Positions 34,026 through 43,880 are shown, counted from the first letter of the stretch. The stretch is DNA of 64,000 nt from Arcobacter porcinus (GCF_004299785.2 NZ_CP036246.2:1922001-1986000), one strand, 5' to 3'. The notes: generated by a model not told the origin, from the sequence alone. A program made the numbers and translations.

Positions 34026-34235
34026 GAGCTTTACGCTTAATTGAAGCTTAAATTTTAAAATTCGCGCTTTTTTCGTCTTACATTAGATAAAAAGTACCAT
34101 TAAATCAGACTCCCTCCTTTTTAGATTTCAAAAGAAATTATATTAATCTTTTATTTACATATTTTTTATACTATAATTCCACAAATACAAATTGATTTTG
34201 TATTAATAATAATATAACATATATAAGGAAGGGAA

Positions 34236-34931
34236 ATGTACAATAGAGATTATTTAACTGATAATTCATCTTCACATTCAAATGAGTCTTCTCAGGCTTA
34301 TTTAATGAGCTTTTTAAAAGCTACATATCAACTATTTGCTGGTTCATTATTAGCTGCTACTGCTGGAGCTTATATTGGATTAGGTTTAGTTCACTTTATA
34401 GCAGGTCCAATGATGTGGGTACTTTTTGCTATTGAGTTAGCTTTAATATTCTTTGTAATTCCAAGAGTAAAACATACTCCAGGTGTAAATCTTGCAGTTT
34501 TATTTGCATTTACATTTATTACAGGTCTTACAATTGCTCCATTATTAACAGCAATTTTTGCAATGCCAGGCGGTGCATCAATTGTTGGTCAAGCATTTTT
34601 AATGACTTCAATTGCTTTTGGTGGAATTTCAATGTTTGCAATGACAACTAAAAAAGATTTCTCATTTATGGGTAAATTTTTACTTATTGCTCTTATTATT
34701 CTAATTGTTGCTGGTATTTCTAATATATTTATCCAGTCTTCGATGATGCAACTTATGATTGCAAGTGCAGGAGCTTTAATATTCTCTGCTTTCATTCTAT
34801 ATGATACTCAGAATATTATCAAAGGGAATTATGATTCTCCAGTTGAAGCTGCACTTTCACTATATTTAGATTTCTTTAATCTATTTATTTCATTACTTCA
34901 AATCTTAGGGATTATGAAAAACAATGAATAA
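34236..34931 (+). CDS. BAX inhibitor-1/YccA family membrane protein
   Basis: 231 residues with seven hydrophobic helices and the family segment AFILYDTQNIIKGN near the C terminus; TMBIM proteins act as pH-sensitive calcium leak channels or interact with FtsH in E. coli. The cytosolic N terminus is Ser/Asn-rich. Start ATG follows AAGGAAGGGAA, a strong ribosome site. Monocistronic, ended by the terminator at 34933. Confidence 0.9.
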   Translation: MYNRDYLTDNSSSHSNESSQAYLMSFLKATYQLFAGSLLAATAGAYIGLGLVHFIAGPMMWVLFAIELALIFFVIPRVKHTPGVNLAVLFAFTFITGLTIAPLLTAIFAMPGGASIVGQAFLMTSIAFGGISMFAMTTKKDFSFMGKFLLIALIILIVAGISNIFIQSSMMQLMIASAGALIFSAFILYDTQNIIKGNYDSPVEAALSLYLDFFNLFISLLQILGIMKNNE

Positions 34932-34932
34932 T

Positions 34933-34960
34933 ATAAAAGACTAGGAAACTAGTCTTTTAT
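34933..34960. terminator. Bidirectional terminator
   Basis: ATAAAAGACTAG and CTAGTCTTTTAT make a 12-base stem with a GAAA tetraloop between the convergent BI-1 and methyltransferase genes. Confidence 0.85.
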
Positions 34961-35638
34961 AGCTTTTATAAATATAACTTCAAATTCTAAATAATTTAAA
35001 TCATACTCTTTATATAACTTTTTTGCATTTTCAAATGATAGTGTTGCACTTGAACTTACACCTGATTTCTTAATATATGAGAAAAGTTCTTTTTTTGAAT
35101 CAAACTCTAATTTATAAGATATTAGTTCAAATTCACAAGAAAAATATCTTGAGAATGCATATTTTATACTCTCTTCATCTAAAATTGGTGATTTTGTATT
35201 TGTAAGTTTTTGAATAGTTTTAAAAGTATTTGAAGTAAATAGAACTGCATTTATCTCTTTTGTTATATATGACAAGTTTTCAACTATTTTTGAAAGATTA
35301 CTTGACCATTGAAGTGCAGATGATGATAAAACCATATCAAATTTATATCTATTTATCTCATTAAAAAACTCTTCACTATCGAAATCAAAGCACTTTATTT
35401 CAAGATTTTTTGATTTTGGGTGCAGTTCACACATACATTTTGAAGCATCTATTGCTAAATATTTATCAAATTCCCAAGATATATTTGAAAATATCTGTCC
35501 GCTTCCACAACCTAATTCTAAAATAGTTTTTGGATTTGATTTGATTTCTCTAACTAATGATTTTGCACAAATTTGTTGAATTATATTGTTTGATTTATAT
35601 TCATTTGCATATTTACTGAATTGATTTTTACTTTTCAT
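34949..35638 (-). CDS. bioC: SAM-dependent methyltransferase, probably BioC
   Basis: 229 residues. Motif I is ILELGCGSGQIF; later MVLSSSALQWSSNL matches the BioC pattern of Ser-Ala-Leu-Gln-Trp after motif II. BioC methylates malonyl-ACP to start pimelate synthesis for biotin. No other bio genes adjoin it, but bioB is at 13903. Other small methyltransferases share parts of this pattern, so the name is likely, not certain. Confidence 0.75.
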   Translation of the reverse strand: MKSKNQFSKYANEYKSNNIIQQICAKSLVREIKSNPKTILELGCGSGQIFSNISWEFDKYLAIDASKCMCELHPKSKNLEIKCFDFDSEEFFNEINRYKFDMVLSSSALQWSSNLSKIVENLSYITKEINAVLFTSNTFKTIQKLTNTKSPILDEESIKYAFSRYFSCEFELISYKLEFDSKKELFSYIKKSGVSSSATLSFENAKKLYKEYDLNYLEFEVIFIKAIKD

Positions 35639-35733
35639 TTAGATCTTTAATTAAAATTTTAAGTTCTATTTTAGCTTGTTCTTAATAAGTATTGGATAAA
35701 ATTGACACCATTTTTAAAAAAGGAATATAGATT

Positions 35734-36063
35734 ATGACATCTACACTTTTAATAGTTCAGTTTGTTTTAGCAGTACTAATAGTGATTGTAGTACTACTTC
35801 AAAAAAGCTCAAGTATAGGGCTAGGAGCATATAGCGGAAGCAATGATTCTTTGTTTGGTGCAAAAGGACCAGCAAATTTTTTATCAAAAGCAACTATGGT
35901 TTTAGGTATTGTTTTTGTAATAAACACTTTAATTTTAGGTTATTCTTATAATCAAGAGAAAAATAAAAGTGCAGTTGATAATGTAAAAATAGAATCATTA
36001 ATTCCAGCAAAACCAGTAGAAAACAATTCAACACCTGCTCCAACAGCACCAGAAGTAAAATAG
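35734..36063 (+). CDS. secG: Protein translocase subunit SecG
   Basis: 109 residues. Two membrane helices (about 3-25 and 50-70) separated by [20 protein letters not shown] and [14 protein letters not shown], typical of SecG. The C-terminal tail is Pro/Ala/Lys-rich. First gene of the run secG-frr-pyrE, common in Campylobacterota. Confidence 0.95.
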   Translation: MTSTLLIVQFVLAVLIVIVVLLQKSSSIGLGAYSGSNDSLFGAKGPANFLSKATMVLGIVFVINTLILGYSYNQEKNKSAVDNVKIESLIPAKPVENNSTPAPTAPEVK

Positions 36064-36077
36064 TTAAGGAGATTTTT

Positions 36078-36635
36078 ATGTTAGAAGAGATTTATTCACA
36101 AACAAAAGAGCAAATGGAGAAATCTATTGATGCTCTAAAAAGAGATTACAAAACTTTAAGAACAGGTAAAGTAAATGTAAATATTTTAGATAATATCAAA
36201 ATTGATTATTATGGAACTATGACTGATTTAAGCCAAGTTGGTTCAGTTTTAGCAACTGATGCTACAACTATCACAATAAACCCTTGGGAAAAAAATCTTT
36301 TAGGTCTTATTGAAAAAGCTATTCAAACAGCTAATATTGGAGTTAATCCAAATAATAATGGAGAGTCTATAAAACTATTTTTTCCTCCAATGACTGTTGA
36401 GCAAAGACAAGAAACTGCAAAACAAGCAAAAGTTATGACAGATAATGCAAAAGTTGCTATTAGAAATATTAGACAAAATGCAAATACAAAAGTTAAAAAT
36501 CTTTTAAAAGATAAAGAGATTACAGAAGATGATAACAAAAAAGCACAAGATGAAATTCAAAAAATAACTGATGGTTTTGTTGCAAAAGCAGATGAAACTC
36601 TAAAATCAAAAGAGAAAGAGATTTTAACGGTATAA
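36078..36635 (+). CDS. frr: Ribosome recycling factor
   Basis: With EF-G it splits post-termination ribosomes. 185 residues, with [19 protein letters not shown] and the C-terminal helix pair ([18 protein letters not shown]), as in all RRF. ATG follows AAGGAGATTTTT. pyrE starts two bases after its stop. Confidence 0.97.
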   Translation: MLEEIYSQTKEQMEKSIDALKRDYKTLRTGKVNVNILDNIKIDYYGTMTDLSQVGSVLATDATTITINPWEKNLLGLIEKAIQTANIGVNPNNNGESIKLFFPPMTVEQRQETAKQAKVMTDNAKVAIRNIRQNANTKVKNLLKDKEITEDDNKKAQDEIQKITDGFVAKADETLKSKEKEILTV

Positions 36636-36637
36636 AT

Positions 36638-37246
36638 ATGAATATAGAACAAATTTACAAAGATGCAAATGCTCTACTAGAAGGGCACTTTAAATTAAGT
36701 AGTGGGAATCACTCATCATTTTATCTTCAAAGTGCAAAAGTTTTGGAAGATCCAAAAACTGCTAAAATTTTAGCTGAAGCACTTGCTGTAGAAATAAAAA
36801 AATCTGGTATAAAAATCGATGCTGTTTGTGCTCCTGCACTTGGTGGTCTTATTGCTGGTTTTGCTTTGGCAAGTGCTTTAGATGTAAGATTTATCTTTGC
36901 AGAAAGAGTTGAAAAAGAGATGACAATCAGAAGAGGATTTGAGGTAAAAGCTGGAGAAAAATATCTTGTATGTGAAGATATTATTACAACTGGTGGAAGT
37001 GCTTTAGAAGCAGCAGCTCAAATCACAAAAGATGGTGGAGAAGTTGTAGCTTATGCAGCTTTAGCAAATAGAGGTTTTTGTCAAAGAGTTGGAAGTGAAT
37101 TATCAAGAAAAGACAATTGTAAATTACCTTTAGATAAACCACTTTTTGCTTTAGAAGATTTTGCATTTGAGATGTATAGTCCAGAAAACTGTCCTATGTG
37201 TAAAACTGGAAGTATTGCAATAAAACCAGGTAGCAGAGGGAACTAA
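36638..37246 (+). CDS. pyrE: Orotate phosphoribosyltransferase
   Basis: Makes OMP from orotate and PRPP. The PRPP-binding motif is [31 protein letters not shown] near residue 20 and [10 protein letters not shown] are also typical of the longer PyrE form. 202 residues. Its stop overlaps the next ATG by one base. Confidence 0.95.
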   Translation: MNIEQIYKDANALLEGHFKLSSGNHSSFYLQSAKVLEDPKTAKILAEALAVEIKKSGIKIDAVCAPALGGLIAGFALASALDVRFIFAERVEKEMTIRRGFEVKAGEKYLVCEDIITTGGSALEAAAQITKDGGEVVAYAALANRGFCQRVGSELSRKDNCKLPLDKPLFALEDFAFEMYSPENCPMCKTGSIAIKPGSRGN

Positions 37247-37728
37247 TGGCAAAATGGAGAGATGTAAAACAAAAAAGGGTAGATAAAACTCTTCTTGAAA
37301 AAAACTCTCCAAAAGCTAACTCTACAAATCTAGCATCTGTTGCTCAAAGATTTAAAGCTTTTTTAACTGACTCATTTTTAGTTACAACTCCTATTATGTA
37401 TATTGTTATTTACCTAATAATGGGTGGTGGTGAAGGTTTTTCTTTAAATAGATCTCTTGGTTGGAGTATCATTTTATTTGCTACTTTTGTAATCATAGGA
37501 ATATTTTGGCTCAAAAATGGTCAAACTCCTGGATTAAAAGCTTATGATATAAAACTTGTAGATGCAAAAACGGAAGATAGAATTTCTGTTTTTCAAGCAT
37601 TTATAAGATTTTTTTCTACACTATTTGCAATAATTTTATTTGCTCCAATGTTTTTTGTATTTTTCAATAAAAATAAAAGAACTTTTCAAGATATAGTTTC
37701 AAATACAAAAATCATTATTGAAAAATAA
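37246..37728 (+). CDS. RDD family membrane protein
   Basis: 160 residues with three or four hydrophobic helices. The family motif appears in modified form as RFKAFLTDSFLV, Asp kept but the Arg-Asp-Asp reduced. GQTPGLKAYDIKLVD before the third helix is typical of RDD proteins, some of which act as ion antiporters. Overlaps both neighbours by one base (TAATG), so it belongs to the secG-frr-pyrE transcript. Confidence 0.8.
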   Translation: MAKWRDVKQKRVDKTLLEKNSPKANSTNLASVAQRFKAFLTDSFLVTTPIMYIVIYLIMGGGEGFSLNRSLGWSIILFATFVIIGIFWLKNGQTPGLKAYDIKLVDAKTEDRISVFQAFIRFFSTLFAIILFAPMFFVFFNKNKRTFQDIVSNTKIIIEK

Positions 37729-38828
37729 TGCTATTTTTTAATATTTCCGCTTTTTATTTCTTTTACTTTGCTGCTGTTGGAGTATATGTAATATTTTTAC
37801 CAAAGGTACTAAATGATATTGGTTATAGTGCTTTTGATATTGGTATTATTTTGGCTGTTGCTCCTTTAATGAAGTTTTTAATGCCTTTTTTATTTTTAAA
37901 ACATATTAGCTTAAATAAGCATATGTTTAAAAAAGCTCTTTTTTTAACAGTTTTTTCTGTTTCATTATTTTATATTACAATAGAAAACTACTATCTATTT
38001 ATGCTAAACAATGCAATATTAGCAGCTTGTTTATCTTTAATTTTACCCTATCTTGAAGTTACAACTGTAACACTTTTAGGAAGAGATAAATATGGAAAAG
38101 CAAGACTCTTTGGCTCTATTGGTTTTGCACTTATTGCACTTGTTTTAGCAAAAGTTTTAAGTGCTCCTTTTGTAGCACTTCATTACTATTTAGCTATTGT
38201 TGTTTTAGTTGTAGTTTTTGCTTTACTTCTTTTAAAAAATGATTTTGAAGATAAATTAAATCCAATAAGCGACGAAGTTTTCTCATTTCTAAAACATTTT
38301 GCTTTTTGGGCAAGTATATTTTTCATGCAAGTTAGTTTTGGAGGATTTTATAACTTCTTTACAATTTATGAATTAGAACATGGTTTATCTTTAGAAACTA
38401 TATCTTATCTTTGGGCTTTTGGAGTTTTATGCGAAATTTTAATGCTCTATTTTCAAGCTCCAATTTTAAAAAACAATCTTCTATCTATAATAAAATTTTG
38501 TGTAGGAGTAACTGCTCTTAGATGGTTACTTTTATATCTATATCCTGATTCATTAGAAATTGTATTTTTCACTCAAGCAATACATGCCTTCTCTTTTGCA
38601 CTTTTTCATAGTGCAGTTGTGATATATCTTTATTCACTTTATGACAATAAAAAATTGGCACAACAATTTATGTTTGGTGTGGGATATGGTTTAGGTGGTT
38701 TTATTGGTGCTTTGGTTTCTGGTGCAACATATGGAAAATATCTATTTTTATATAGTGCAATTTTTGCACTATTATCTTTTGTTGCTATTTGTTTTGTTAA
38801 AAAAAACCAATACCTACAAAATAATTAA
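37728..38828 (+). CDS. MFS transporter, MFS_1-like group
   Basis: 366 residues with about 12 hydrophobic helices. Resembles the nucleoside-symporter-like/MFS_1-like group in its first helix (FYFFYFAAVGVYVIFLPKVL) and in the ARLFGSIGFALIAL segment before helix 5. Substrate unknown. Start overlaps the RDD gene stop by one base and ends the operon. Confidence 0.8.
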   Translation: MLFFNISAFYFFYFAAVGVYVIFLPKVLNDIGYSAFDIGIILAVAPLMKFLMPFLFLKHISLNKHMFKKALFLTVFSVSLFYITIENYYLFMLNNAILAACLSLILPYLEVTTVTLLGRDKYGKARLFGSIGFALIALVLAKVLSAPFVALHYYLAIVVLVVVFALLLLKNDFEDKLNPISDEVFSFLKHFAFWASIFFMQVSFGGFYNFFTIYELEHGLSLETISYLWAFGVLCEILMLYFQAPILKNNLLSIIKFCVGVTALRWLLLYLYPDSLEIVFFTQAIHAFSFALFHSAVVIYLYSLYDNKKLAQQFMFGVGYGLGGFIGALVSGATYGKYLFLYSAIFALLSFVAICFVKKNQYLQNN

Positions 38829-38893
38829 ATTAGTAACACGAAATATAACTAAACTTAAGGTAATATATTCAAAAAATTTTAATAGGATGGATT

Positions 38894-40342
38894 ATGGGAA
38901 GAATCAAGTTTTTTAGTGGTGAAAATATTCCTTTAGAGATGCACAAAGTAAGGATTGTTCAAAAGTTAAATTTACCTTGTATTGAAGATAGATTAAAGTT
39001 TATGCAAGAAGCAGGAAATAATACTTTTTTATTAAATAATAGAGATGTATTTATGGATATGCTTACAGATAGTGGTGTAAATGCAATGAGTGACAATCAA
39101 CAATCAGCTATGCTTATTGCTGATGATAGTTATGCAGGAAGTGAAACATTTACAAGATTAGAAAAAACTTTAGAAGATATTTTCCAAACAAAATATTTCT
39201 TACCAGCTCACCAAGGAAGAGCTTGTGAAAATATATTAGCTCAAGTGTTTGTAGAAAAAGGAACTGTTGTTCCAATGAACTATCACTTTACAACAACAAT
39301 GGCACATATTGTACTAAATGGTGGTTCTATTGAAGAGATTGTGATTGATGAAGGTATCAAAGTTACAAGTAAACATCCTTTCAAAGGGAATATGGACTTA
39401 GATAAATTAAAAGCTGTAATTAAATCTTATGGAAAAGAGAAAGTTGCTTTTGTAAGAATGGAAGCTGGTACAAACTTAATTGGTGGACAACCTTTCTCTT
39501 TACAAAATCTAAAAGATGTTAAAAAAATCTGTGAAGAGAATAATCTTTTACTGATTTTAGATGCAAGTTTATTATCTGATAATCTTCATTTTATAAAACA
39601 AAGAGAAGAAGCTTGTAAAAATATGAGCATAAAAGAGATTACTCAAGAGATGATAGCACTTTGTGATGTTACATACTTTTCTGCTAGAAAACTAGGCTTC
39701 TCAAGAGGTGGTGGAATTTGTACAAACAACAAAGATTTGTATATGAAAATGAGAGAGCTTGTAACTTTATATGAAGGTTTCTTAACTTATGGTGGAATGT
39801 CTGTTAGAGAAATGGAAGCACTAAGAATTGGTCTTGAAGAGACTATGGATGAAGATATTATAAGTCAAGGTCCTTTATTTATTGAATATATGGTAAATGA
39901 GCTTGATAAAAAAGGTGTTCCTGTAATTACGCCAGCTGGTGGTTTAGGTTGTCATATAAACGCTATGGAATTTGTAAAACATCTTCCACAATCTCAATAT
40001 CCAGCAGGTGCACTTGCAAGTGCTTTATATATAGTAAGTGGTGTTAGAGGAATGGAAAGAGGAAGCTTATCTGAGCAAAGAGATGCAAATGGAAATGAAG
40101 TTTTCTCAAATATGGAGTTACTAAGACTTGCAATGCCAAGAAGAGTATTCACACTTTCTCAAGTTAAATATGCTATTGATAGAATAGAGTGGCTTTATAA
40201 AAACAGAGAATTAATTGGTGGTTTAAAATTTGTGGAAGAACCAAAAACTCTAAGATTCTTCTTTGGAAGACTTGAAGCTACAACAAACTGGCAAGATGAA
40301 CTAGTAAAAGCATTTAGAAAAGATTTTCCAGATAGCTTATAA
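38894..40342 (+). CDS. PLP-dependent beta-eliminating lyase, tryptophanase/tyrosine phenol-lyase family
   Basis: 482 residues. Fold type I PLP enzyme; the Schiff-base lysine is in YFSARKLGFSRGGGICTN near residue 260, and the Asp contacting the cofactor in LLILDASLLSDN. HQGRACENILAQVF and GGLGCHINAMEFV match the family. The usual tryptophanase motif reads differently around the lysine (SAKKD in E. coli), so this may be a separate clade acting on another beta-substituted amino acid. AGGA precedes the ATG. Confidence 0.75.
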   Translation: MGRIKFFSGENIPLEMHKVRIVQKLNLPCIEDRLKFMQEAGNNTFLLNNRDVFMDMLTDSGVNAMSDNQQSAMLIADDSYAGSETFTRLEKTLEDIFQTKYFLPAHQGRACENILAQVFVEKGTVVPMNYHFTTTMAHIVLNGGSIEEIVIDEGIKVTSKHPFKGNMDLDKLKAVIKSYGKEKVAFVRMEAGTNLIGGQPFSLQNLKDVKKICEENNLLLILDASLLSDNLHFIKQREEACKNMSIKEITQEMIALCDVTYFSARKLGFSRGGGICTNNKDLYMKMRELVTLYEGFLTYGGMSVREMEALRIGLEETMDEDIISQGPLFIEYMVNELDKKGVPVITPAGGLGCHINAMEFVKHLPQSQYPAGALASALYIVSGVRGMERGSLSEQRDANGNEVFSNMELLRLAMPRRVFTLSQVKYAIDRIEWLYKNRELIGGLKFVEEPKTLRFFFGRLEATTNWQDELVKAFRKDFPDSL

Positions 40343-40388
40343 TTATATAGAATAGAGTTTTTCTCTATTCTAATTTACAAGGATTTTT

Positions 40389-40541
40389 ATGCAAACATTT
40401 ATGACTATTTTATTTATTCTTATTTCTGTAATAGCTATGTTTTTGACTCTTTTGGGGATTAAATATTTTTTACATATGACTGATTATAAAAATAGAAAGA
40501 AAGATGGAAGTGAAGATGATAAATTCAAGAAATTTGATTAA
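40389..40541 (+). CDS. Small single-pass membrane protein, 50 residues
   Basis: Starts MQTFMTILFILISVIAMF, one membrane helix to about residue 28, then a charged tail (YKNRKKDGSEDDKFKKFD). ACAAGGATTTTT gives a good ribosome site before the ATG. It lies 46 bases after the PLP lyase gene and may share its transcript. No known family; resembles other small inner-membrane proteins only in build. Confidence 0.7.
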   Translation: MQTFMTILFILISVIAMFLTLLGIKYFLHMTDYKNRKKDGSEDDKFKKFD

Positions 40542-40558
40542 TCATCATCTTCTTAAAC

Positions 40559-41527
40559 TTATATCCACTTATTTCTTTTAAATAATAAAAATTGAAAAAC
40601 AACAACACAAACTAAAATAACACTAAAAATCAAAAAAGCATTTTCATTTGACGAACCAGGAATTCCACCTACATTTATTCCCAAAAGTCCTGTTAAAAAA
40701 GTAAGTGGTAAAAATGTTGCTGAAATAATTGCAAGCATATACATCTTTTTATTTATATCTTCACTAAGCCTATTTCTTAGCTCTTCTTGAATTAAAATTA
40801 CTTTATCTCTAATTGTATCAAGCTCTTCAATATGTCTTATTAGTTGATCATTTGTTTCTCTTATTTCAACTCTTTGATATTCATCTATCCAAGATATTTT
40901 CTCATTTGAAAGTTTAATTAATGCCTCTTTTTGAGGAGATAAATATCTTTTCAAAACAATAGATTCTCTTCTTATTTTTAATATCTCATTTCTAAATTCA
41001 AGGCTTTTTAAATCTATTATATTCTCTTCTAAATAGTCCGTTCTATCTTGTATTTGCTCAATAGTATCATCCATTCTATCAATCATTTTATATGTAAGCT
41101 CTACTAAGAATTGAGAAGAACTTTTAACTCCAATACCATGTTTAAGCTCATCAATAATCTCTTCAACGGATAAAATCATCTCTTTACTTGTAGATATAAT
41201 AAGATTTTCTGAAATATAAAGCCTAATTGATTTCATATCTTCTGGATTTGCATCTGCATCAAGATTTACACCTCTTAAAGATAGAAGTAAATTATCTTTT
41301 AAAACTATCATTCTAGGTCTTGTTTCATCTGCTAAAAGTGCATCAACAGCTACATCTTCTATTCCACTTCTATTTGATATCCAATTTATTGCATCGTTTT
41401 TTGTATAATCAAAATGTAGCCACAAAAGATTATCACTATTTTTATATTCACTAATCTCTTCAATTCTTATCTCTTTTGCAAAAGATTTTTTATCTAATAC
41501 AAATCCTCTAAATGATTCTATCTGCAT
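40559..41527 (-). CDS. CorA-family transporter, ZntB-like
   Basis: 322 residues: cytosolic alpha/beta domain, long helices (about 140-260), and two C-terminal membrane helices. The loop signature is GINVGGIPGS instead of the CorA GMN with acidic follow-up; E. coli ZntB has GVN and GGIPG. This suggests a ZntB-type proton-coupled zinc transporter more than a magnesium channel. It follows yaaA by three bases and is likely cotranscribed. Confidence 0.8.
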   Translation of the reverse strand: MQIESFRGFVLDKKSFAKEIRIEEISEYKNSDNLLWLHFDYTKNDAINWISNRSGIEDVAVDALLADETRPRMIVLKDNLLLSLRGVNLDADANPEDMKSIRLYISENLIISTSKEMILSVEEIIDELKHGIGVKSSSQFLVELTYKMIDRMDDTIEQIQDRTDYLEENIIDLKSLEFRNEILKIRRESIVLKRYLSPQKEALIKLSNEKISWIDEYQRVEIRETNDQLIRHIEELDTIRDKVILIQEELRNRLSEDINKKMYMLAIISATFLPLTFLTGLLGINVGGIPGSSNENAFLIFSVILVCVVVFQFLLFKRNKWI

Positions 41528-41530
41528 TTT

Positions 41531-42268
41531 CTATCCTATATTATAAACTATCTCTTTTTTTAGTTTTTTCTCTATTATTTCAACAATACTTAGATTCTCT
41601 ATTTGCATATTTAAAAGTTCATCAAAGTTTTTTATACTATTTTGTGCCATTAATTTTAGAACTTCTCCTCTATATGCTTTTGCAAAATGACTTACCACTT
41701 TCCCATCTTTTATAAATTTCATTGTGTAATATGGTTTTTTTATATTATAGAATTTTTCATAAAATCCTGCTCTTAAATCTAAAATATCTTCATCTTTTAA
41801 ATATTCATCAAGGGCTTCACTAAAATTCTCATTATAAAATTTATCTATTTTTAGATTATCAAAAGTTTCACCTTGTTTTAATTTATAATCAGGAATTTTA
41901 TCATCTGCTTTTAAAACTCCAAAAAGATTTGAAAATATAAGTGTATTTTCATCTATATATTTTTTCTCATCATCTTTTAGTAATTCATATTTTAAATAAT
42001 CATAAGCTACACCTGTATATCTTTCTATAGCTTTCATAGTATCTTGCGAGAATATATCTGCTTGATATTTTTTGATAATATCCTCTTTTTTTGTTCCAAA
42101 AAGTTTTTCTAGTTCAATATTCGATGCATTTTTTATAAAATTATTGTAAGAGTTTATTATTTCAAATCTTTTTTCATATAAATTTTCAAAAATAAAACTT
42201 TTTTTATCTATATATTCAACTATTCCACCACTAACTTTTGTCTCACTTGGAGAAAATAAAATTTTCAT
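41531..42268 (-). CDS. yaaA: YaaA family peroxide-stress protein
   Basis: 245 residues. Starts MKILFSPSETK, typical of the family, with RYTGVAYDYLKYELL and the late VSHFAKAYRGEVLKLMAQN. In E. coli YaaA limits free iron and oxidative damage. Its pairing with a metal transporter gene fits metal homeostasis. Divergent from the YitT-type gene. Confidence 0.88.
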   Translation of the reverse strand: MKILFSPSETKVSGGIVEYIDKKSFIFENLYEKRFEIINSYNNFIKNASNIELEKLFGTKKEDIIKKYQADIFSQDTMKAIERYTGVAYDYLKYELLKDDEKKYIDENTLIFSNLFGVLKADDKIPDYKLKQGETFDNLKIDKFYNENFSEALDEYLKDEDILDLRAGFYEKFYNIKKPYYTMKFIKDGKVVSHFAKAYRGEVLKLMAQNSIKNFDELLNMQIENLSIVEIIEKKLKKEIVYNIG

Positions 42269-42375
42269 TTTTATCCTTACTTCTTCTAACCATAGTTTAC
42301 TAAGCTTTATTATACAATTAGAGTCTAAATACTACTCTTGTATTATGCTTACAAAATGAAAGAATATGAATAATT

Positions 42376-43221
42376 ATGAAAAAAAATGATTTTAAACAAT
42401 ATATATTAATAATATTAGGTTCCTTTTCTTTATCTTTTGGTGCTGTTGCTTTTTACTCACCAAATGAGATAATCTCAGGTGGAGGAATAGGTATTTCTCT
42501 TATGCTTCACTTCTTATTTCCAGATATTACTCTTGGTATTTTTATGGCATTAGTTAGTGCACCTTTTTTAGTTTTATCTTATATCTTTTTTGGAAAATAT
42601 TACTTATTTAAAACATTTATAGTGGTTGTTTTACTATCAACTTTTACAGATATTTTAAAAGAAGTTCTAAAAATTGATGCAATTACAAATGATATTTTAC
42701 TAGCAGCTATTTTTGGTGGTATATTTATAGGTCTTGGAATTGGACTTATAATAAAAGGTAGAGCTTCAACAGGAAGCACTTCTGTAATAGGAGAAATTTT
42801 AGCAAAAAAGACAAAATATAAAGCAGCAGAAGTATTATTAACTATCGATGCTTTTATTATGTTGGCATCAGTTTTTGTGTATAAAGATATTGATAAATCT
42901 CTTTATAGCTTACTAAGTGTATATATAGGAATGAAAGTTCTTGATATCTTACTAACAGGTCGTCCTTCTAAAAAGATTGTAAATATTATCTCTACAAATG
43001 TAGAAGTATTAAAAGAGCAAATTAGAGATAAAATTGAAGAACATGGAACAATTTTAACTGGAATTGGTCTGCATCAAGCTCAAGATAAAACTATAATTTA
43101 TGTAACAGTTGAAGCAAGTAAAATTGAACTTTTAAGAGATTTAATAAGAAAATATGATCCAGATGCTTTTATGATAATTTCTGAAGCATCTGAATTTATG
43201 GGAAGAGATAATAGTATTTAA
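42376..43221 (+). CDS. YitT family membrane protein (DUF161 and DUF2179)
   Basis: 281 residues: five or six hydrophobic helices in the first 190 (SFGAVAFYSPNEIISGGG and GLIIKGRASTGSTSV are typical), then a soluble DUF2179 domain ending in IRKYDPDAFMIISEASEFMG. Function of the family is unclear. It faces marC, with a shared hairpin. Confidence 0.88.
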   Translation: MKKNDFKQYILIILGSFSLSFGAVAFYSPNEIISGGGIGISLMLHFLFPDITLGIFMALVSAPFLVLSYIFFGKYYLFKTFIVVVLLSTFTDILKEVLKIDAITNDILLAAIFGGIFIGLGIGLIIKGRASTGSTSVIGEILAKKTKYKAAEVLLTIDAFIMLASVFVYKDIDKSLYSLLSVYIGMKVLDILLTGRPSKKIVNIISTNVEVLKEQIRDKIEEHGTILTGIGLHQAQDKTIIYVTVEASKIELLRDLIRKYDPDAFMIISEASEFMGRDNSI

Positions 43222-43233
43222 GTTAGTTTTACT

Positions 43234-43260
43234 AATAGTTAATTTGGAAAGTTAACTATT
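43234..43260. terminator. Hairpin between convergent yitT-like and marC-like genes
   Basis: AATAGTTAA and TTAACTATT pair around a nine-base loop. The 3' end of the marC gene runs into it. T tracts are weak. Confidence 0.5.
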
Positions 43261-43880
43261 ATCTCTTTAATACCATTTATAATAAATTGTGTTCCCATAC
43301 AAACCAATAAAAACCCCATAATTCTCGAAATTGCATCTACTCCATTTTCACCAAATATTTTCATAATTGAGTCTGCACTTCTTAAACTTAGCCATATTAT
43401 TACACTAAGAATAAGAGGAACTGCAATAGATGAAATATAGATTATCCAACTTGGAGTATCAGATTGTCCACTACTTACTGTTGAAGCTAAGCTAATAACC
43501 ATAGCAATAGTTCCTGGTCCAGCAGTACTTGGCATAGCAATAGGAACAAAAGCAATATTATTAAAACTAGAACTACTACTGCTATCACTTTTACTTGCAG
43601 GAAACAACATCTTAAATCCAATATAAGCAACAATCATTCCACCAGCAACTCTAAGTCCTGGAATAGAGATTCCAAAAGTTTTCATAATAAATTGACCAAA
43701 ATAAAAAGATATTACTATTATAAAGAATATATATACAGATGCTAAAAAAGCTTGTCTATTCTTATTTTGTTTTGTCATATTTTTACTAAGAGCTATAAAT
43801 AAAGCGACAGTTGTTATAGGATTTGCTAGGGGAATAAGAATTATAAGTCCAAAAAATATACTATTAATTAATTCAAACAA
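43239..43880 (-). CDS. MarC family integral membrane protein
   Basis: 213 residues, six hydrophobic helices. Recognised by PLANPITTVALFIALSKNMT near the N terminus and PLAMPSTAGPGTIAM-type wording (here VPIAMPSTAGPGTIAMV). Function not established; earlier links to drug resistance in E. coli were withdrawn. Confidence 0.88.
   Translation of the reverse strand: MFELINSIFFGLIILIPLANPITTVALFIALSKNMTKQNKNRQAFLASVYIFFIIVISFYFGQFIMKTFGISIPGLRVAGGMIVAYIGFKMLFPASKSDSSSSSSFNNIAFVPIAMPSTAGPGTIAMVISLASTVSSGQSDTPSWIIYISSIAVPLILSVIIWLSLRSADSIMKIFGENGVDAISRIMGFLLVCMGTQFIINGIKEIIVNFPN

Larger units (their letters stand above)
33739..34235 (-). promoter_or_regulatory. rRNA operon leader and upstream region
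   Basis: About 500 bases without a gene. It contains, read toward 16S, the promoter at 33997-34025, a boxA-like antitermination element, and the 5' arm of the 16S processing stem (33900-33930). On the plus side it must also hold the promoter of the BI-1 family gene at 34236. Nothing else is seen. Confidence 0.7.

Noticed and set aside
40559-41527. CorA as a second magnesium transporter
   Set aside because: Loop signature GIN with GGIPG points to ZntB; magnesium transport is not supported.
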